Positions 24,705 through 34,042 of a stretch of 64,000 bases of DNA are shown one piece after another; the first letter of the stretch is position 1; each line of letters starts with the position of its first letter. Position numbers and translations under genes: made by a program. Under the pieces are notes generated by a model. That model did not search any database. It saw only the letters and a list, made by a program, of their open reading frames with translations, and was not told the DNA's origin. Source of the stretch: Cronobacter muytjensii ATCC 51329 (lineage in GTDB: Bacteria > Pseudomonadota > Gammaproteobacteria > Enterobacterales > Enterobacteriaceae); NCBI RefSeq assembly GCF_001277195.1, contig NZ_CP012268.1:3224001-3288000 (forward strand), in the 5' to 3' direction.

Positions 24705-25531
24705 TGTTGCTCTGCCTGTGCCTGATTCTGTTGCTGATTAATTTCCTCAGTGGGGGCCGGCTCCCAGCCGACCGCCGCGCCGGAATCGTAGCGTAAATCG
24801 ACGTAGCTTATCCGCTTGCCGTCAGTTTGCGCTTGCTGTTGCAGAACCGGGTACAGCTCTACAAAGCGTTCCAGGCGTTTCATGGTGTCATCCCGGCCGA
24901 GGTTGAGCTTGATATCATTGCTCAGCGTCACCTGCCAGGAGCGACGCGCGGTCATCGCCGCTTCTTTCAACGTAAATTTATCTTTCGCCAGTACCTGGCC
25001 CATCGCCCGGTAACCTTGCAGCACTTCGTTCTCGCTGCCTTCAGGGCCGTAAAGCAGCGGTAAGCTCTGCTTATTGGCGCGATCGGACGGCACGCTAAAA
25101 GCGGTGCCGTCGGTATCGATCATGTGCTGGTCATTCCAGCGTGCTATCGGCACATATTCAACCAGATGAATCTTCAATTCGTCCGGCCACTGCTTTCTTA
25201 CGCTTGCTTGTTTGATCCACGGCAAGCGTTCTATCTGATTCTGGATGATATTCACGTCCTGCGTCATAAACGTTCCCGGCGCGCCCAGCGCCAGAATGGA
25301 CTGACGAATATCATCGTTGCGGGTGTAATGGCGTTCGCCTGTCACCACCAGCTTTGACAGCGGCAGGCGCTGGGCGTCTTCCATCCATCCCAGCACCATC
25401 CAGCCGCCGAATATCACGGTTAACACGACCGCCAGCAGAAAGACGATGCCTGCAAGACGCGTCCCATTATTACGGCGCGAAACCGTATTTTCTTCAGGAC
25501 GATTTTTCGTGTTCAGCGCAGCCTGCGACAT
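24701..25531 (-). CDS. ftsQ: Cell division protein FtsQ
   Basis: Bitopic divisome protein that links early and late components through FtsB and FtsL. The 276-residue product has a cytoplasmic tail, one transmembrane helix (about residues 27-49, LAGIVFLLAVVLTVIFGGWMV), a POTRA domain (LSKLVVTGERHYTRNDDI) and a Gln-rich C-terminus. It begins one base after the ddlB stop and overlaps ftsA by four. Confidence 0.98.
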   Translation of the reverse strand: MSQAALNTKNRPEENTVSRRNNGTRLAGIVFLLAVVLTVIFGGWMVLGWMEDAQRLPLSKLVVTGERHYTRNDDIRQSILALGAPGTFMTQDVNIIQNQIERLPWIKQASVRKQWPDELKIHLVEYVPIARWNDQHMIDTDGTAFSVPSDRANKQSLPLLYGPEGSENEVLQGYRAMGQVLAKDKFTLKEAAMTARRSWQVTLSNDIKLNLGRDDTMKRLERFVELYPVLQQQAQTDGKRISYVDLRYDSGAAVGWEPAPTEEINQQQNQAQAEQQ

Positions 25532-25532
25532 A

Positions 25533-26453
25533 TCAGTCCGCCAGCTCCAGAATACGCACCACCAGCTGCGAGAAGCTCATCCCTGCCTGACGCGCCGCCA
25601 TCGGCACCAGACTATGACTGGTCATACCCGGCGCCGTGTTCACTTCAAGCAGATAAAACCCGCCGTCGCTGTCCTGCATCACGTCCACGCGGCCCCAGCC
25701 CTGACAGCCCAGCACGCGCCAGGCGTCCATTACCAGCGCCTGCAGCGCCTGCTCGCGGTCGGCTGAAATCCCGCTCGGGCAGAAATATTGCGTCTCGTCC
25801 GAGAGATATTTCGCCTCGTAGTCGTAAAACACGCCGGCAGGCTGAATGCGAATCGAGGGCAGGATGTCGTCTCCCAGGATAGCCACGGTAAACTCCGGGC
25901 CGCTCAGCCATTTTTCGACCAGCACTTCGCTGTCATGTTCAAACGCCAGCGCCAGTGCAGGCATCAGCGCATCGGCGCTGTCGACTTTCGACATACCAAC
26001 GCTTGAACCCTCACGGCTCGGCTTCACGATAACCGGCAGGCCAAGCGCGGCGATACGCGCTTTCAGCGTCTCGCTCAGGCCGCTTACGATATCGCGGCGC
26101 TCCAGGGCCACCCACGGCGCGACCGGCAACCCGGCGCCCTGCCAGAGCAGTTTGGTGCGCAATTTATCTATCGTGATCGCCGAAGCCATCACGCCGCTGC
26201 CGGTGTAAGGCAGGCCGAGATATTCCAGCGTCCCCTGCAGCGTGCCGTCTTCACCGCCGCGACCATGCAGCGCGATAAAAACTTTATCGAACCCTTCTTC
26301 TTTCAGCGTCGTGACGCACACGTCGCGCGGGTCAATCGCATACGCATCGACGCCCGCCTGTTTCAGGCCCGCCAGCACGGCGCTGCCTGATTGCAGGGAG
26401 ACCTCACGCTCCGCTGAGCTGCCGCCCAGCAGTACGGCAATTTTCTCAGCCAT
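25533..26453 (-). CDS. ddlB: D-alanine--D-alanine ligase B
   Basis: ATP-grasp ligase that makes the D-Ala-D-Ala dipeptide for MurF. The 306-residue protein starts MAEKIAVLLGGSSAEREVSL and has the ATP-grasp signatures (HGRGGEDGTLQG, KPSREGSSVGMSKV, and LLEVNTAPGMTSHSLVP near the C-terminus). ATG 26453 matches the E. coli start; the longer start at 26501 reads through murC. It overlaps the end of murC by eight bases. Confidence 0.98.
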   Translation of the reverse strand: MAEKIAVLLGGSSAEREVSLQSGSAVLAGLKQAGVDAYAIDPRDVCVTTLKEEGFDKVFIALHGRGGEDGTLQGTLEYLGLPYTGSGVMASAITIDKLRTKLLWQGAGLPVAPWVALERRDIVSGLSETLKARIAALGLPVIVKPSREGSSVGMSKVDSADALMPALALAFEHDSEVLVEKWLSGPEFTVAILGDDILPSIRIQPAGVFYDYEAKYLSDETQYFCPSGISADREQALQALVMDAWRVLGCQGWGRVDVMQDSDGGFYLLEVNTAPGMTSHSLVPMAARQAGMSFSQLVVRILELAD

Positions 26454-27912
26454 GCGCGTTCTCCTCCGGTTGCAGCTTCGCTTCCGCCAGCTGGCGGGCA
26501 ATTTTACCGATATTGCCCGCGCCCTGAACCAGAATCAAATCGTTGCCCGACAGGACCGGCGCCAGCATGGCGGCGACTTGCGTCGGATCGGAGACCAGAA
26601 TCGGGTCTACTTTGCCGCGCGCACGAATGGTGCGGCACAGCGAACGGCTGTCGGCGCCAGGAATCGGCGCTTCGCCCGCCGGGTATACGTCCAGCATTAA
26701 CAGTACGTCAACCTGGGACAATACGTTGGCGAAATCGTCATACAGATCGCGCGTACGGGTATAACGATGCGGCTGGAAAATCATCACCAGATTTTTCTCC
26801 GGCCAGCCCGCGCGCGCCGCGCGTACGGTCGCGTCGACTTCCGTCGGGTGATGACCGTAGTCATCCACCAGCATTGCGGTGCCCGCTTTGCCGTTCACAT
26901 CAGCAAGCGGATACTCGCCCAGGAAATCGAAACGACGCCCGGTGCCCTGGAAGCTCTCCAGCGCGCGCAGAATGGCCTCGTCTTCAATCCCTTCTTCCGT
27001 GGCCACCGACACCGCCGCCGCCGCGTTGAGCGCGTTATGGCGGCCAGGGGCGTTAAGAGTCACGTGCAGTTCAGGCTTGTCCTGACGCACGAGAGTGAAA
27101 TGGCCCTGCGCGCCGGTCTGACGATAATTTTCCACACGTACATCGGCATCTTCGCTGAAACCATAAGTGGTAATTTGACGGCCAACGCGTGGCAGCAGCT
27201 CACGGATAACCGGATCGTCCACACACATCACCGCACGGCCGTAAAACGGCAGATTGTGCAGAAAGTTAATAAACGTCTGTTTCAGGTTCTCAAAATCACC
27301 ATGATACGTGTCCATATGGTCGGCTTCGATATTCGTCACAATGGCCACCATTGGCTGCAAATGCAGGAATGACGCGTCGCTTTCGTCCGCTTCAGCAATC
27401 AGATAACGGCTGTTGCCAAGGCGCGCATGCGTCCCTGCCGCTTTAACCAGCCCGCCGTTAACGAAAGTTGGGTCCAGCCCGGCTTCAGCGTAAATGCTCG
27501 ACACCATCGCGGTGGTCGTGGTCTTGCCATGCGTACCGGCGACAGCGATGCCGTGGCGAAAGCGCATCAACTCCGCCAGCATCTCCGCGCGGCGAATAAC
27601 CGGAATGCGCGCCTCGTGGGCCGCCACAATTTCCGGGTTATCCGCAGAAATGGCGCTGGAGACCACCACCACGCTCGCATCCAGAACGTTTTCCGGACGG
27701 TGGTTGAAATAAATCGTGGCGCCCAGCGCCGTCAACTGCTGCGTGACAGCGTTCGGTGCCAGATCGGACCCGCTGATCTGGTAGCCTTCGTTAGCCAGCA
27801 CTTCCGCAATACCGCCCATACCGGCGCCGCCGATGCCAACGAAGTGAATGTGCCGGACGCGACGCATCTCGGGCACGATAGAACGCAGTTTCGCCAGTTG
27901 TTGTGTATTCAT
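26446..27912 (-). CDS. murC: UDP-N-acetylmuramate--L-alanine ligase
   Basis: First amino-acid addition to UDP-MurNAc. The 488-residue Mur ligase shows the N-terminal Rossmann motif HFVGIGGAGMGGIAEVL, ATP loop AGTHGKTTTTAMV and the conserved DDYGHHPTEVDAT. It ends overlapping ddlB and lies 68 bases after murG, the widest gap in this part of the cluster. Confidence 0.98.
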   Translation of the reverse strand: MNTQQLAKLRSIVPEMRRVRHIHFVGIGGAGMGGIAEVLANEGYQISGSDLAPNAVTQQLTALGATIYFNHRPENVLDASVVVVSSAISADNPEIVAAHEARIPVIRRAEMLAELMRFRHGIAVAGTHGKTTTTAMVSSIYAEAGLDPTFVNGGLVKAAGTHARLGNSRYLIAEADESDASFLHLQPMVAIVTNIEADHMDTYHGDFENLKQTFINFLHNLPFYGRAVMCVDDPVIRELLPRVGRQITTYGFSEDADVRVENYRQTGAQGHFTLVRQDKPELHVTLNAPGRHNALNAAAAVSVATEEGIEDEAILRALESFQGTGRRFDFLGEYPLADVNGKAGTAMLVDDYGHHPTEVDATVRAARAGWPEKNLVMIFQPHRYTRTRDLYDDFANVLSQVDVLLMLDVYPAGEAPIPGADSRSLCRTIRARGKVDPILVSDPTQVAAMLAPVLSGNDLILVQGAGNIGKIARQLAEAKLQPEENAHG

Positions 27913-27980
27913 TCTTTAAAAGCCTTTGGCAAACGCCATAACATCATCAATTCACGCGGAACAAACATTATCCGCAATCG

Positions 27981-29048
27981 TTACGCGCGGGCGACCGCGC
28001 GTACTTCATCCGCGACCCGTTCGGTCGCGTCGGGAATAGCGGTAGCGCGCGCCCGCTCAGCCATGTCGAGCAGCGTGACGCGATCCCATCCCTTCAGCGT
28101 CTCGCTTACCGCCTCAACGGTAAACTGCGGCTGCTCCAGAATCTTCGCGGCGCCAGCTTTCTCCAGCGGCAGCGCGTTCCAGTACTGCTGTCGGTCTTTA
28201 TGCTGGAACGGTACGAACAGCGCCGGTAAGCCCGCCGCGGCGATTTCACTTACCGTCAGCGCGCCGGAGCGGCAGACAACCACATCCGCCCACGCGTAGG
28301 CAGCCGCCATGTCGTCGATAAATTCCGTCACTTTATGCTGCGGCTGACCCGCGTCGGCATACGCCTTTTGCACGTCCGCCTGCGCGCCTTTACCGCTCTG
28401 ATGCCAGATAGTCACGGCATCGGCCAGTTGCGCCGCCACCTGCGGCATCGTCTGGTTCAATACGCGCGCGCCCTGGGAGCCGCCAACCACCAGCACCCGT
28501 ACCGGCCCCTCGCGGCCAGCCAGACGCGCCTGCGGCAACGGCAGCGCCAGCACGTCAGTGCGCACCGGGTTACCCACCACGTCCGCTTTCGGGAACGCGC
28601 CAGGAAACGCCTGCATGACGCGGCTGGCGATTTTCGCGAGCCACTTATTCGTCAGCCCCGCGATGCCGTTTTGCTCATGCAGCACGACCGGAATACCGAG
28701 CGACCACGCCGCCAGCCCGCCAGGACCAGAAACATAGCCGCCCATGCCCAGCACCACATCGGGCTGGAAACGCTTCATGATCGCCCGCGCCTGACGCCAG
28801 GCGTTAAAAATACGCACCGGCGCCAGCAGCAGCGCCTTCATGCCTTTACCACGCAGGCCGGAGATGCGAATAAAATCGATCTCAATGCCGTGTTTCGGCA
28901 CCAGGTCTGCCTCCATGCGATCGGCGGTCCCCAGCCAGCGAACCTGCCATCCCTGCGCCATCAGATGGTGCGCTACGGCGAGCCCCGGAAAGACGTGTCC
29001 GCCCGTTCCGCCCGCCATCACCATCAGCCGCTTTGGTTGACCACTCAT
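27981..29048 (-). CDS. murG: MurG, UDP-GlcNAc:lipid I GlcNAc transferase
   Basis: Membrane-associated GT-B glycosyltransferase that converts lipid I to lipid II. The 355-residue protein has the G-loop motifs MAGGTGGHVFPGLAVA, GGYVSGPGG and VVGGSQGARVLN, and the donor-binding segment CRSGALTVSEIAAAGLPA. It overlaps ftsW by four bases. Confidence 0.98.
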   Translation of the reverse strand: MSGQPKRLMVMAGGTGGHVFPGLAVAHHLMAQGWQVRWLGTADRMEADLVPKHGIEIDFIRISGLRGKGMKALLLAPVRIFNAWRQARAIMKRFQPDVVLGMGGYVSGPGGLAAWSLGIPVVLHEQNGIAGLTNKWLAKIASRVMQAFPGAFPKADVVGNPVRTDVLALPLPQARLAGREGPVRVLVVGGSQGARVLNQTMPQVAAQLADAVTIWHQSGKGAQADVQKAYADAGQPQHKVTEFIDDMAAAYAWADVVVCRSGALTVSEIAAAGLPALFVPFQHKDRQQYWNALPLEKAGAAKILEQPQFTVEAVSETLKGWDRVTLLDMAERARATAIPDATERVADEVRAVARA

Positions 29049-30289
29049 CGTGAACCTCGTGTAAACGCCTGGGCTTTCTCCAGACGCGTTTCATAATCTA
29101 TGCGCAACAAAAACATAATCGCCGTCGACATGATAAGCAGGCTCGAGCCGCCGTAACTGATAAGCGGCAGCGTCAGGCCCTTCGTTGGCAGCATACCCGC
29201 CGCCGCGCCGACGTTAACCAGCGCCTGGAAGCTAAACCAGATGCCGATAGAACAGGCCAAAAAGCCCGCAAAACGCTGATCGATTTCCAGCGCGCGACGC
29301 CCGATCGACATGGCGCGAAAAGCCACGAAGAATACCATCAAAAGCGCCAGTACCACACCGATATATCCCAGTTCTTCCCCAATAATGGAGAAGATGAAGT
29401 CGGTATGCGCTTCGGGTAAATACTCCAGCTTCTGGACGGAATTTCCCAGCCCCTGTCCCCACAACTCGCCGCGGCCAAACGCCATCAGCGACTGGGTAAG
29501 CTGGTAGCCGCTACCAAACGGATCTTCCCACGGGTTCCAGAACGAGGTTACGCGGCGAATACGGTACGGCTCGGCGAGGATCAGCAGCACGACCGCCGAG
29601 ATGCCCATGCCGATAATCGCGATGAACTGCCAGAGCTTGGCACCTGCAAGAAACAGCATCGCAAGCGTCGTGACGAACAGCACCACCACGGTACCGAGGT
29701 CAGGCTGCGCGAGCAGCAGTACCGCCATGACGAGGATCACGCCCATCGGTTTTAAGAAGCCGCGCAGGTTGTTGCGCACCTCGTCAACCTTACGCACCAG
29801 GTAGTTCGAGAGGTAACAAAAGAGCGACAGCTTGGAGAATTCCGCAGGCTGGATACGCAGCGGGCCGAGCGCAATCCAGCGGGACGCCCCGTTGACCGAG
29901 CTCCCTACTACCAGCACGATCAGCAGCATCACTATGGAAGCTATCAGCATCGCGGCGCTGTGGCGTTGCCAGAATTCCATCGGAAGACGCAGCGTAACAA
30001 GCGCCAGAGCAAATGCCAGCAGAATGTAGATGCCGTCACGCTTGGCGAACAGGAACGGATCGTTTGCCAGACGCTGCCCCACCGGCATCGACGCCGAAGT
30101 CACCATGATAAAACCGATCGCCGCAAGCCCGAACGTCAGCCATAGCAGCGTGCGGTCGTACATGACCAGGCTGGTGGTGTCTTTCTCGCGCGAGCCCATT
30201 ACCCAGCCACGGAGCGCCATAAACAGCCAGGCGAGAATACCCATACCGGGCAGACGCGGCAGGCGAAGGCGCGGGAGAGATAAACGCAT
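29045..30289 (-). CDS. ftsW: Septal peptidoglycan glycosyltransferase FtsW (SEDS family)
   Basis: SEDS-family lipid II polymerase of the divisome, working with FtsI. The 414-residue protein has about ten transmembrane helices and the SEDS signatures EAHTDFIFSIIGEELGYIG and LPLISYGGSSLLIM near the C-terminus. The basic N-terminus (MRLSLPRLRLPRLPG) is cytoplasmic. It shares one base with the murD stop. Confidence 0.98.
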   Translation of the reverse strand: MRLSLPRLRLPRLPGMGILAWLFMALRGWVMGSREKDTTSLVMYDRTLLWLTFGLAAIGFIMVTSASMPVGQRLANDPFLFAKRDGIYILLAFALALVTLRLPMEFWQRHSAAMLIASIVMLLIVLVVGSSVNGASRWIALGPLRIQPAEFSKLSLFCYLSNYLVRKVDEVRNNLRGFLKPMGVILVMAVLLLAQPDLGTVVVLFVTTLAMLFLAGAKLWQFIAIIGMGISAVVLLILAEPYRIRRVTSFWNPWEDPFGSGYQLTQSLMAFGRGELWGQGLGNSVQKLEYLPEAHTDFIFSIIGEELGYIGVVLALLMVFFVAFRAMSIGRRALEIDQRFAGFLACSIGIWFSFQALVNVGAAAGMLPTKGLTLPLISYGGSSLLIMSTAIMFLLRIDYETRLEKAQAFTRGSR

Positions 30290-31605
30290 CAGCCAAGCTC
30301 CTTCGCAAGACGCGTAAAGACGTCGCCGCGCTGTTCGAAATTCTTAAACTGATCGAGGCTGGCGCAGGCCGGTGAAAGCAGCACCATATCGCCCGGCTGC
30401 ACGCGCCCGGCAATCAATTTCATCGCCTCTTCCATCGTCTCTGTGCGTTCCGCCACTTCCGGGCGCAGCGCCGCCAGCGCGTCGCCGTCGCGGCCAAAGC
30501 AATAGAGACGCACGCGATCGCCCGTCAGGTAGCGCGCCAGCGGCGAGAAATCCGCTGATTTACCGTCGCCGCCCAGCAGCAGATGCAGCGTACCATCGAG
30601 ATGCAGGCCGTTCAGCGCCGCCTCGGTGCTGCCAACGTTGGTCGCTTTGGAGTCGTTAATCCAGCGCACGCCGTTATGCTCGAAAGCGAGCTGGAAACGG
30701 TGCGCCAGACCGCCAAATGTGGTGAGCGCTTTCAGACTGCTGGCGCGTGGCAGGCCCGCGGCGTCAGCCAGCGCCAGCGCCGCCAGCGCATTGGTGTAGT
30801 TATGCTGTCCAACCAGCTGCATCTCTTTGACATTCAGGACTTTCTCGCCCCGCACGCGCAGCCAGGTTTCGCCCTGCTGGCGATTGAGGTGATAATCTCC
30901 GACATCAATACCGAAGCTTACGCAGCGCGCGTCAGCGCCGCGCACCGGCATGGTCAGCGCATCGTCCGCGTTCACCACGCACACCGTCGCGTTTTCATAA
31001 ATCCGTAATTTTGCCGCGCGATACTGCTGCAGGCCGAGCGGGTAACGATCCATGTGATCTTCGGTCACGTTAAGGATAGTCGCGGCTGCTGCCTTCAGGC
31101 TGTACGTGGTCTCCAGCTGGAAGCTGGAAAGCTCAAGCACATAAAGCTCACGCCCTTCTTCCAGCAGCATTAACGCCGGCAAGCCAATATTGCCGCCGAC
31201 GCCAACGTTCACGCCCGCCGCTTTCGCCATTTCGCCTACCAGCGTGGTCACGGTGCTTTTCCCGTTTGAGCCGGTAATCGCAATAACGGGGGCCTGCGCT
31301 TCGCGACAGAACAGCTCGATATCGCCGACGATCTCAACGCCGGCCTCCGCTGCCGCGCTTAATGACGGATGCGCGAGCGCAATGCCCGGGCTCGCCACAA
31401 TCAGATCGGCCTCTAACAGCCAGGCGTCATTCAGCGAGCCGAGATGGCGCTCCACCTCTTCCGGCAGCTTATCAAGCCCCGGCGGAGAGATTCGGGTATC
31501 CATGACGCGCGGCGTCACGCCGCGTCCCAGGAAAAAGTCCACGCAGGAAAGGCCGGTTAACCCAAGCCCGATAATGACGACTTTTTTTCCCTGATAATCT
31601 GCCAT
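30289..31605 (-). CDS. murD: UDP-N-acetylmuramoyl-L-alanine--D-glutamate ligase
   Basis: Adds D-Glu to UDP-MurNAc-L-Ala. The 438-residue Mur ligase has the N-terminal VVIIGLGLTGLSCVDF fold, ATP loop ITGSNGKSTVTTLV, the conserved WINDSKATNVGST and the C-terminal LLSPACASLDQFKNFEQRG. It lies two bases after mraY. Confidence 0.98.
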   Translation of the reverse strand: MADYQGKKVVIIGLGLTGLSCVDFFLGRGVTPRVMDTRISPPGLDKLPEEVERHLGSLNDAWLLEADLIVASPGIALAHPSLSAAAEAGVEIVGDIELFCREAQAPVIAITGSNGKSTVTTLVGEMAKAAGVNVGVGGNIGLPALMLLEEGRELYVLELSSFQLETTYSLKAAAATILNVTEDHMDRYPLGLQQYRAAKLRIYENATVCVVNADDALTMPVRGADARCVSFGIDVGDYHLNRQQGETWLRVRGEKVLNVKEMQLVGQHNYTNALAALALADAAGLPRASSLKALTTFGGLAHRFQLAFEHNGVRWINDSKATNVGSTEAALNGLHLDGTLHLLLGGDGKSADFSPLARYLTGDRVRLYCFGRDGDALAALRPEVAERTETMEEAMKLIAGRVQPGDMVLLSPACASLDQFKNFEQRGDVFTRLAKELG

Positions 31606-31607
31606 GA

Positions 31608-32690
31608 TTAACGCACCTTAAGCGTAGCCAGGCCAATCAGCACCAGCATCAGCGAGATAACCCAGAAGCGCACAATGACGCGCGGCTCCGGCCAGCCTTT
31701 CAGTTCATAATGGTGATGAATCGGCGCCATACGGAAAATGCGCTGACCACGTAACTTGAAGGAGCCGACCTGCAGGATGACCGACAGGGTTTCCACCACA
31801 AAGACGCCGCCCATGATCACCAGCAGGAATTCCTGACGCAGCAGCACGGCGATAATGCCGAGCGCGCCGCCGAGCGCCAGCGAGCCGACATCGCCCATGA
31901 AAACCTGAGCCGGATAGGTGTTAAACCACAAAAAGCCAAGCCCCGCGCCGACAATCGCCGTGCAGACAATCACCAGCTCGCCCGCGTGGCGCAGATACGG
32001 GATATGCAGATACTCCGCGAACTTGACGTTACCGGTCGCCCAGGCGACCAGCGCGAACCCGGCGGCCACCAGCACGGTCGGCATAATCGCCAGACCATCC
32101 AGGCCATCAGTCAGGTTCACTGCGTTCCCTGTGCCAACAATCACGAAATAGGCCAGCAGCACATAGAAAAGACCAAGCTGCGGCATGACATCTTTAAAGA
32201 ACGGCACGACCAGTTCGGTCGCGGGCGTATCTTTCCCGGTGATATAGAGCGCAAACGCCACGGTCAGCGCAATCACGGACATCCAGAAATATTTCCAGCG
32301 GGCGATCAGGCCCTTGGTATCTTTACGCACCACTTTACGGTAATCGTCGACAAACCCCACCGCGCCGTAACCCACCAGCACAAACAGCACGCACCAGACA
32401 TACGGGTTGGACGGATACGCCCACAGCAACACCGACACCACAATAGAGGTGAGGATCATGATGCCGCCCATCGTCGGCGTGCCTCGTTTGCTGAAGTGCG
32501 ACTCCGGGCCGTCGTTACGCACGACCTGGCCGAAAGAGAGCTTCTGTAAATGCGCGATCAGGCGCGGCCCCATCCAGAGCGAAATAAACAGCGCGGTCAG
32601 CAGGCTGACGATGGCGCGAAACGTCAGGTATGAAAAGACGTTAAAGCCGGAATAATATTTGACCAGATACTCGGCCAGCCACACTAACAT
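31608..32690 (-). CDS. mraY: Phospho-MurNAc-pentapeptide translocase MraY
   Basis: Polytopic enzyme that transfers phospho-MurNAc-pentapeptide to undecaprenyl phosphate, giving lipid I. The 360-residue protein has about ten transmembrane helices and the active-site motifs FVDDYRKV, NLTDGLDGLA and the HHHYELKGW segment on the cytoplasmic face. The start overlaps the murF stop by seven bases. Confidence 0.98.
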   Translation of the reverse strand: MLVWLAEYLVKYYSGFNVFSYLTFRAIVSLLTALFISLWMGPRLIAHLQKLSFGQVVRNDGPESHFSKRGTPTMGGIMILTSIVVSVLLWAYPSNPYVWCVLFVLVGYGAVGFVDDYRKVVRKDTKGLIARWKYFWMSVIALTVAFALYITGKDTPATELVVPFFKDVMPQLGLFYVLLAYFVIVGTGNAVNLTDGLDGLAIMPTVLVAAGFALVAWATGNVKFAEYLHIPYLRHAGELVIVCTAIVGAGLGFLWFNTYPAQVFMGDVGSLALGGALGIIAVLLRQEFLLVIMGGVFVVETLSVILQVGSFKLRGQRIFRMAPIHHHYELKGWPEPRVIVRFWVISLMLVLIGLATLKVR

Positions 32691-34042
32691 GTCCCGTTCT
32701 CCTGTAATGCGCGCACCACCTCTTCCATGGCAGCACTACGTGAACCTTTCACTAAAAGGGTGATGATGGAATGCTCGTTGATAAGGGTTCTGAGGCGTGC
32801 AACCACGGCCTGCTTATCGCTGAAATGTTCGCCCACGCCGCTGGCGCGGCTGATGGCTTCGCTGAGCGTACCGACGCTCAGAACTTTATCGATGCCCGCG
32901 GCTTTCGCCGCCTCGCCCACCTGCTGATGGCAGGCCGCGGCTTCCTCGCCCAGTTCCGCCATATCGCCGACAACCATCACGCGATAGCCAGGCATTTCAG
33001 ACAGCACCTGCGCCGCAGCGGTCATCGACCCGACGTTGGCGTTATAGCTGTCATCCAGTAGCAGCTGGTTTTCCGCCAGTTGCACCGGGAACAGACGTCC
33101 GGGCACCGCTTTCAGCTTCGCCAGACCGGCTTTAATCGCCTGGTGCGGCGCGCCCACGGCCATCGCCAGCGCGGAGGCGGCCAGCGCATTGGCGATGTTA
33201 TGGCGGCCCGGCAACGGCAGCAGAACGTCAACGTCACCCGTCGGAGTACGCAGCGTAAATTCAGTGCCGTGGCTGGTGATATGAATATTGGTGGCGCTGA
33301 AATCGCTGGTAGCGAGGTTCGGCGAGAAACGCCAGACCTTGCGGTTACCAATCACGCTCTGCCAGTTCAGCCAGTCGTTGTTATCAGCGTTCATAATGGC
33401 GATGCCGTTTTCCGGCAACCCGGTGAAGATTTCGCCTTTCGCTTTCGCCACACCGGCGAGCGAGCCGAAACCTTCCAGATGCGCCGCCGCCAGGTTGTTT
33501 ACCAGCGCCGCTTCAGGGCGCGTCAGGCTTACGGTCCAGGCGATTTCGCCCTGATGGTTCGCGCCAAGCTCAATCACCGCGAACTGATGTTCCGGCGTGA
33601 GGCGCAGCAGCGTCATCGGCACGCCGATATCGTTATTCAGGTTGCCCGCGGTGTAGAGCGTGTTGCCGCACTCGCCAAGAATGGCGGCGGTCATCTCTTT
33701 TACCGAGGTCTTGCCGGAAGAGCCGGTCAGCGCCACCACGCGTGCCGGCATTTGCTGTCTGACCCAGGCGGCCAGTTCGCCGAAGGCGAGGCGGGTATCG
33801 GCCACCACCAGTTGCGGCAGAGCGATATCCAGCTTACGGCTTACCAACAGCGCGCCCGCGCCGCCTTCCTGTGCCTGATGGGCGAAATCGTGCGCGTCGA
33901 AGCGCTCGCCCTTCAGCGCCACAAACAGACAGCCCGGCGTCAGCTTACGGGTGTCGGTCGTTACCGCGTCGACATCAGCGTCGACGCCATGCAATTCGCC
34001 GTTCAGAACAGCGGCGAGCTGGCTCAGAGATACGCGAATCAT
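32684..34042 (-). CDS. murF: UDP-MurNAc-tripeptide--D-Ala-D-Ala ligase
   Basis: Completes the UDP-MurNAc pentapeptide. The 452-residue Mur ligase shows ATP loop LTGSSGKTSVKEMT, the carbamyl-Lys region and LLDDSYNANVGSM with the family's DDSYNAN motif. It overlaps murE by four bases and mraY by seven. Confidence 0.98.
   Translation of the reverse strand: MIRVSLSQLAAVLNGELHGVDADVDAVTTDTRKLTPGCLFVALKGERFDAHDFAHQAQEGGAGALLVSRKLDIALPQLVVADTRLAFGELAAWVRQQMPARVVALTGSSGKTSVKEMTAAILGECGNTLYTAGNLNNDIGVPMTLLRLTPEHQFAVIELGANHQGEIAWTVSLTRPEAALVNNLAAAHLEGFGSLAGVAKAKGEIFTGLPENGIAIMNADNNDWLNWQSVIGNRKVWRFSPNLATSDFSATNIHITSHGTEFTLRTPTGDVDVLLPLPGRHNIANALAASALAMAVGAPHQAIKAGLAKLKAVPGRLFPVQLAENQLLLDDSYNANVGSMTAAAQVLSEMPGYRVMVVGDMAELGEEAAACHQQVGEAAKAAGIDKVLSVGTLSEAISRASGVGEHFSDKQAVVARLRTLINEHSIITLLVKGSRSAAMEEVVRALQENGTC

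Noticed and set aside
31986..32549. A 187-codon plus-strand frame opposite mraY, and similar frames throughout the dcw cluster
   Set aside because: All lie opposite well-recognised genes and lack ribosome sites and family similarity.
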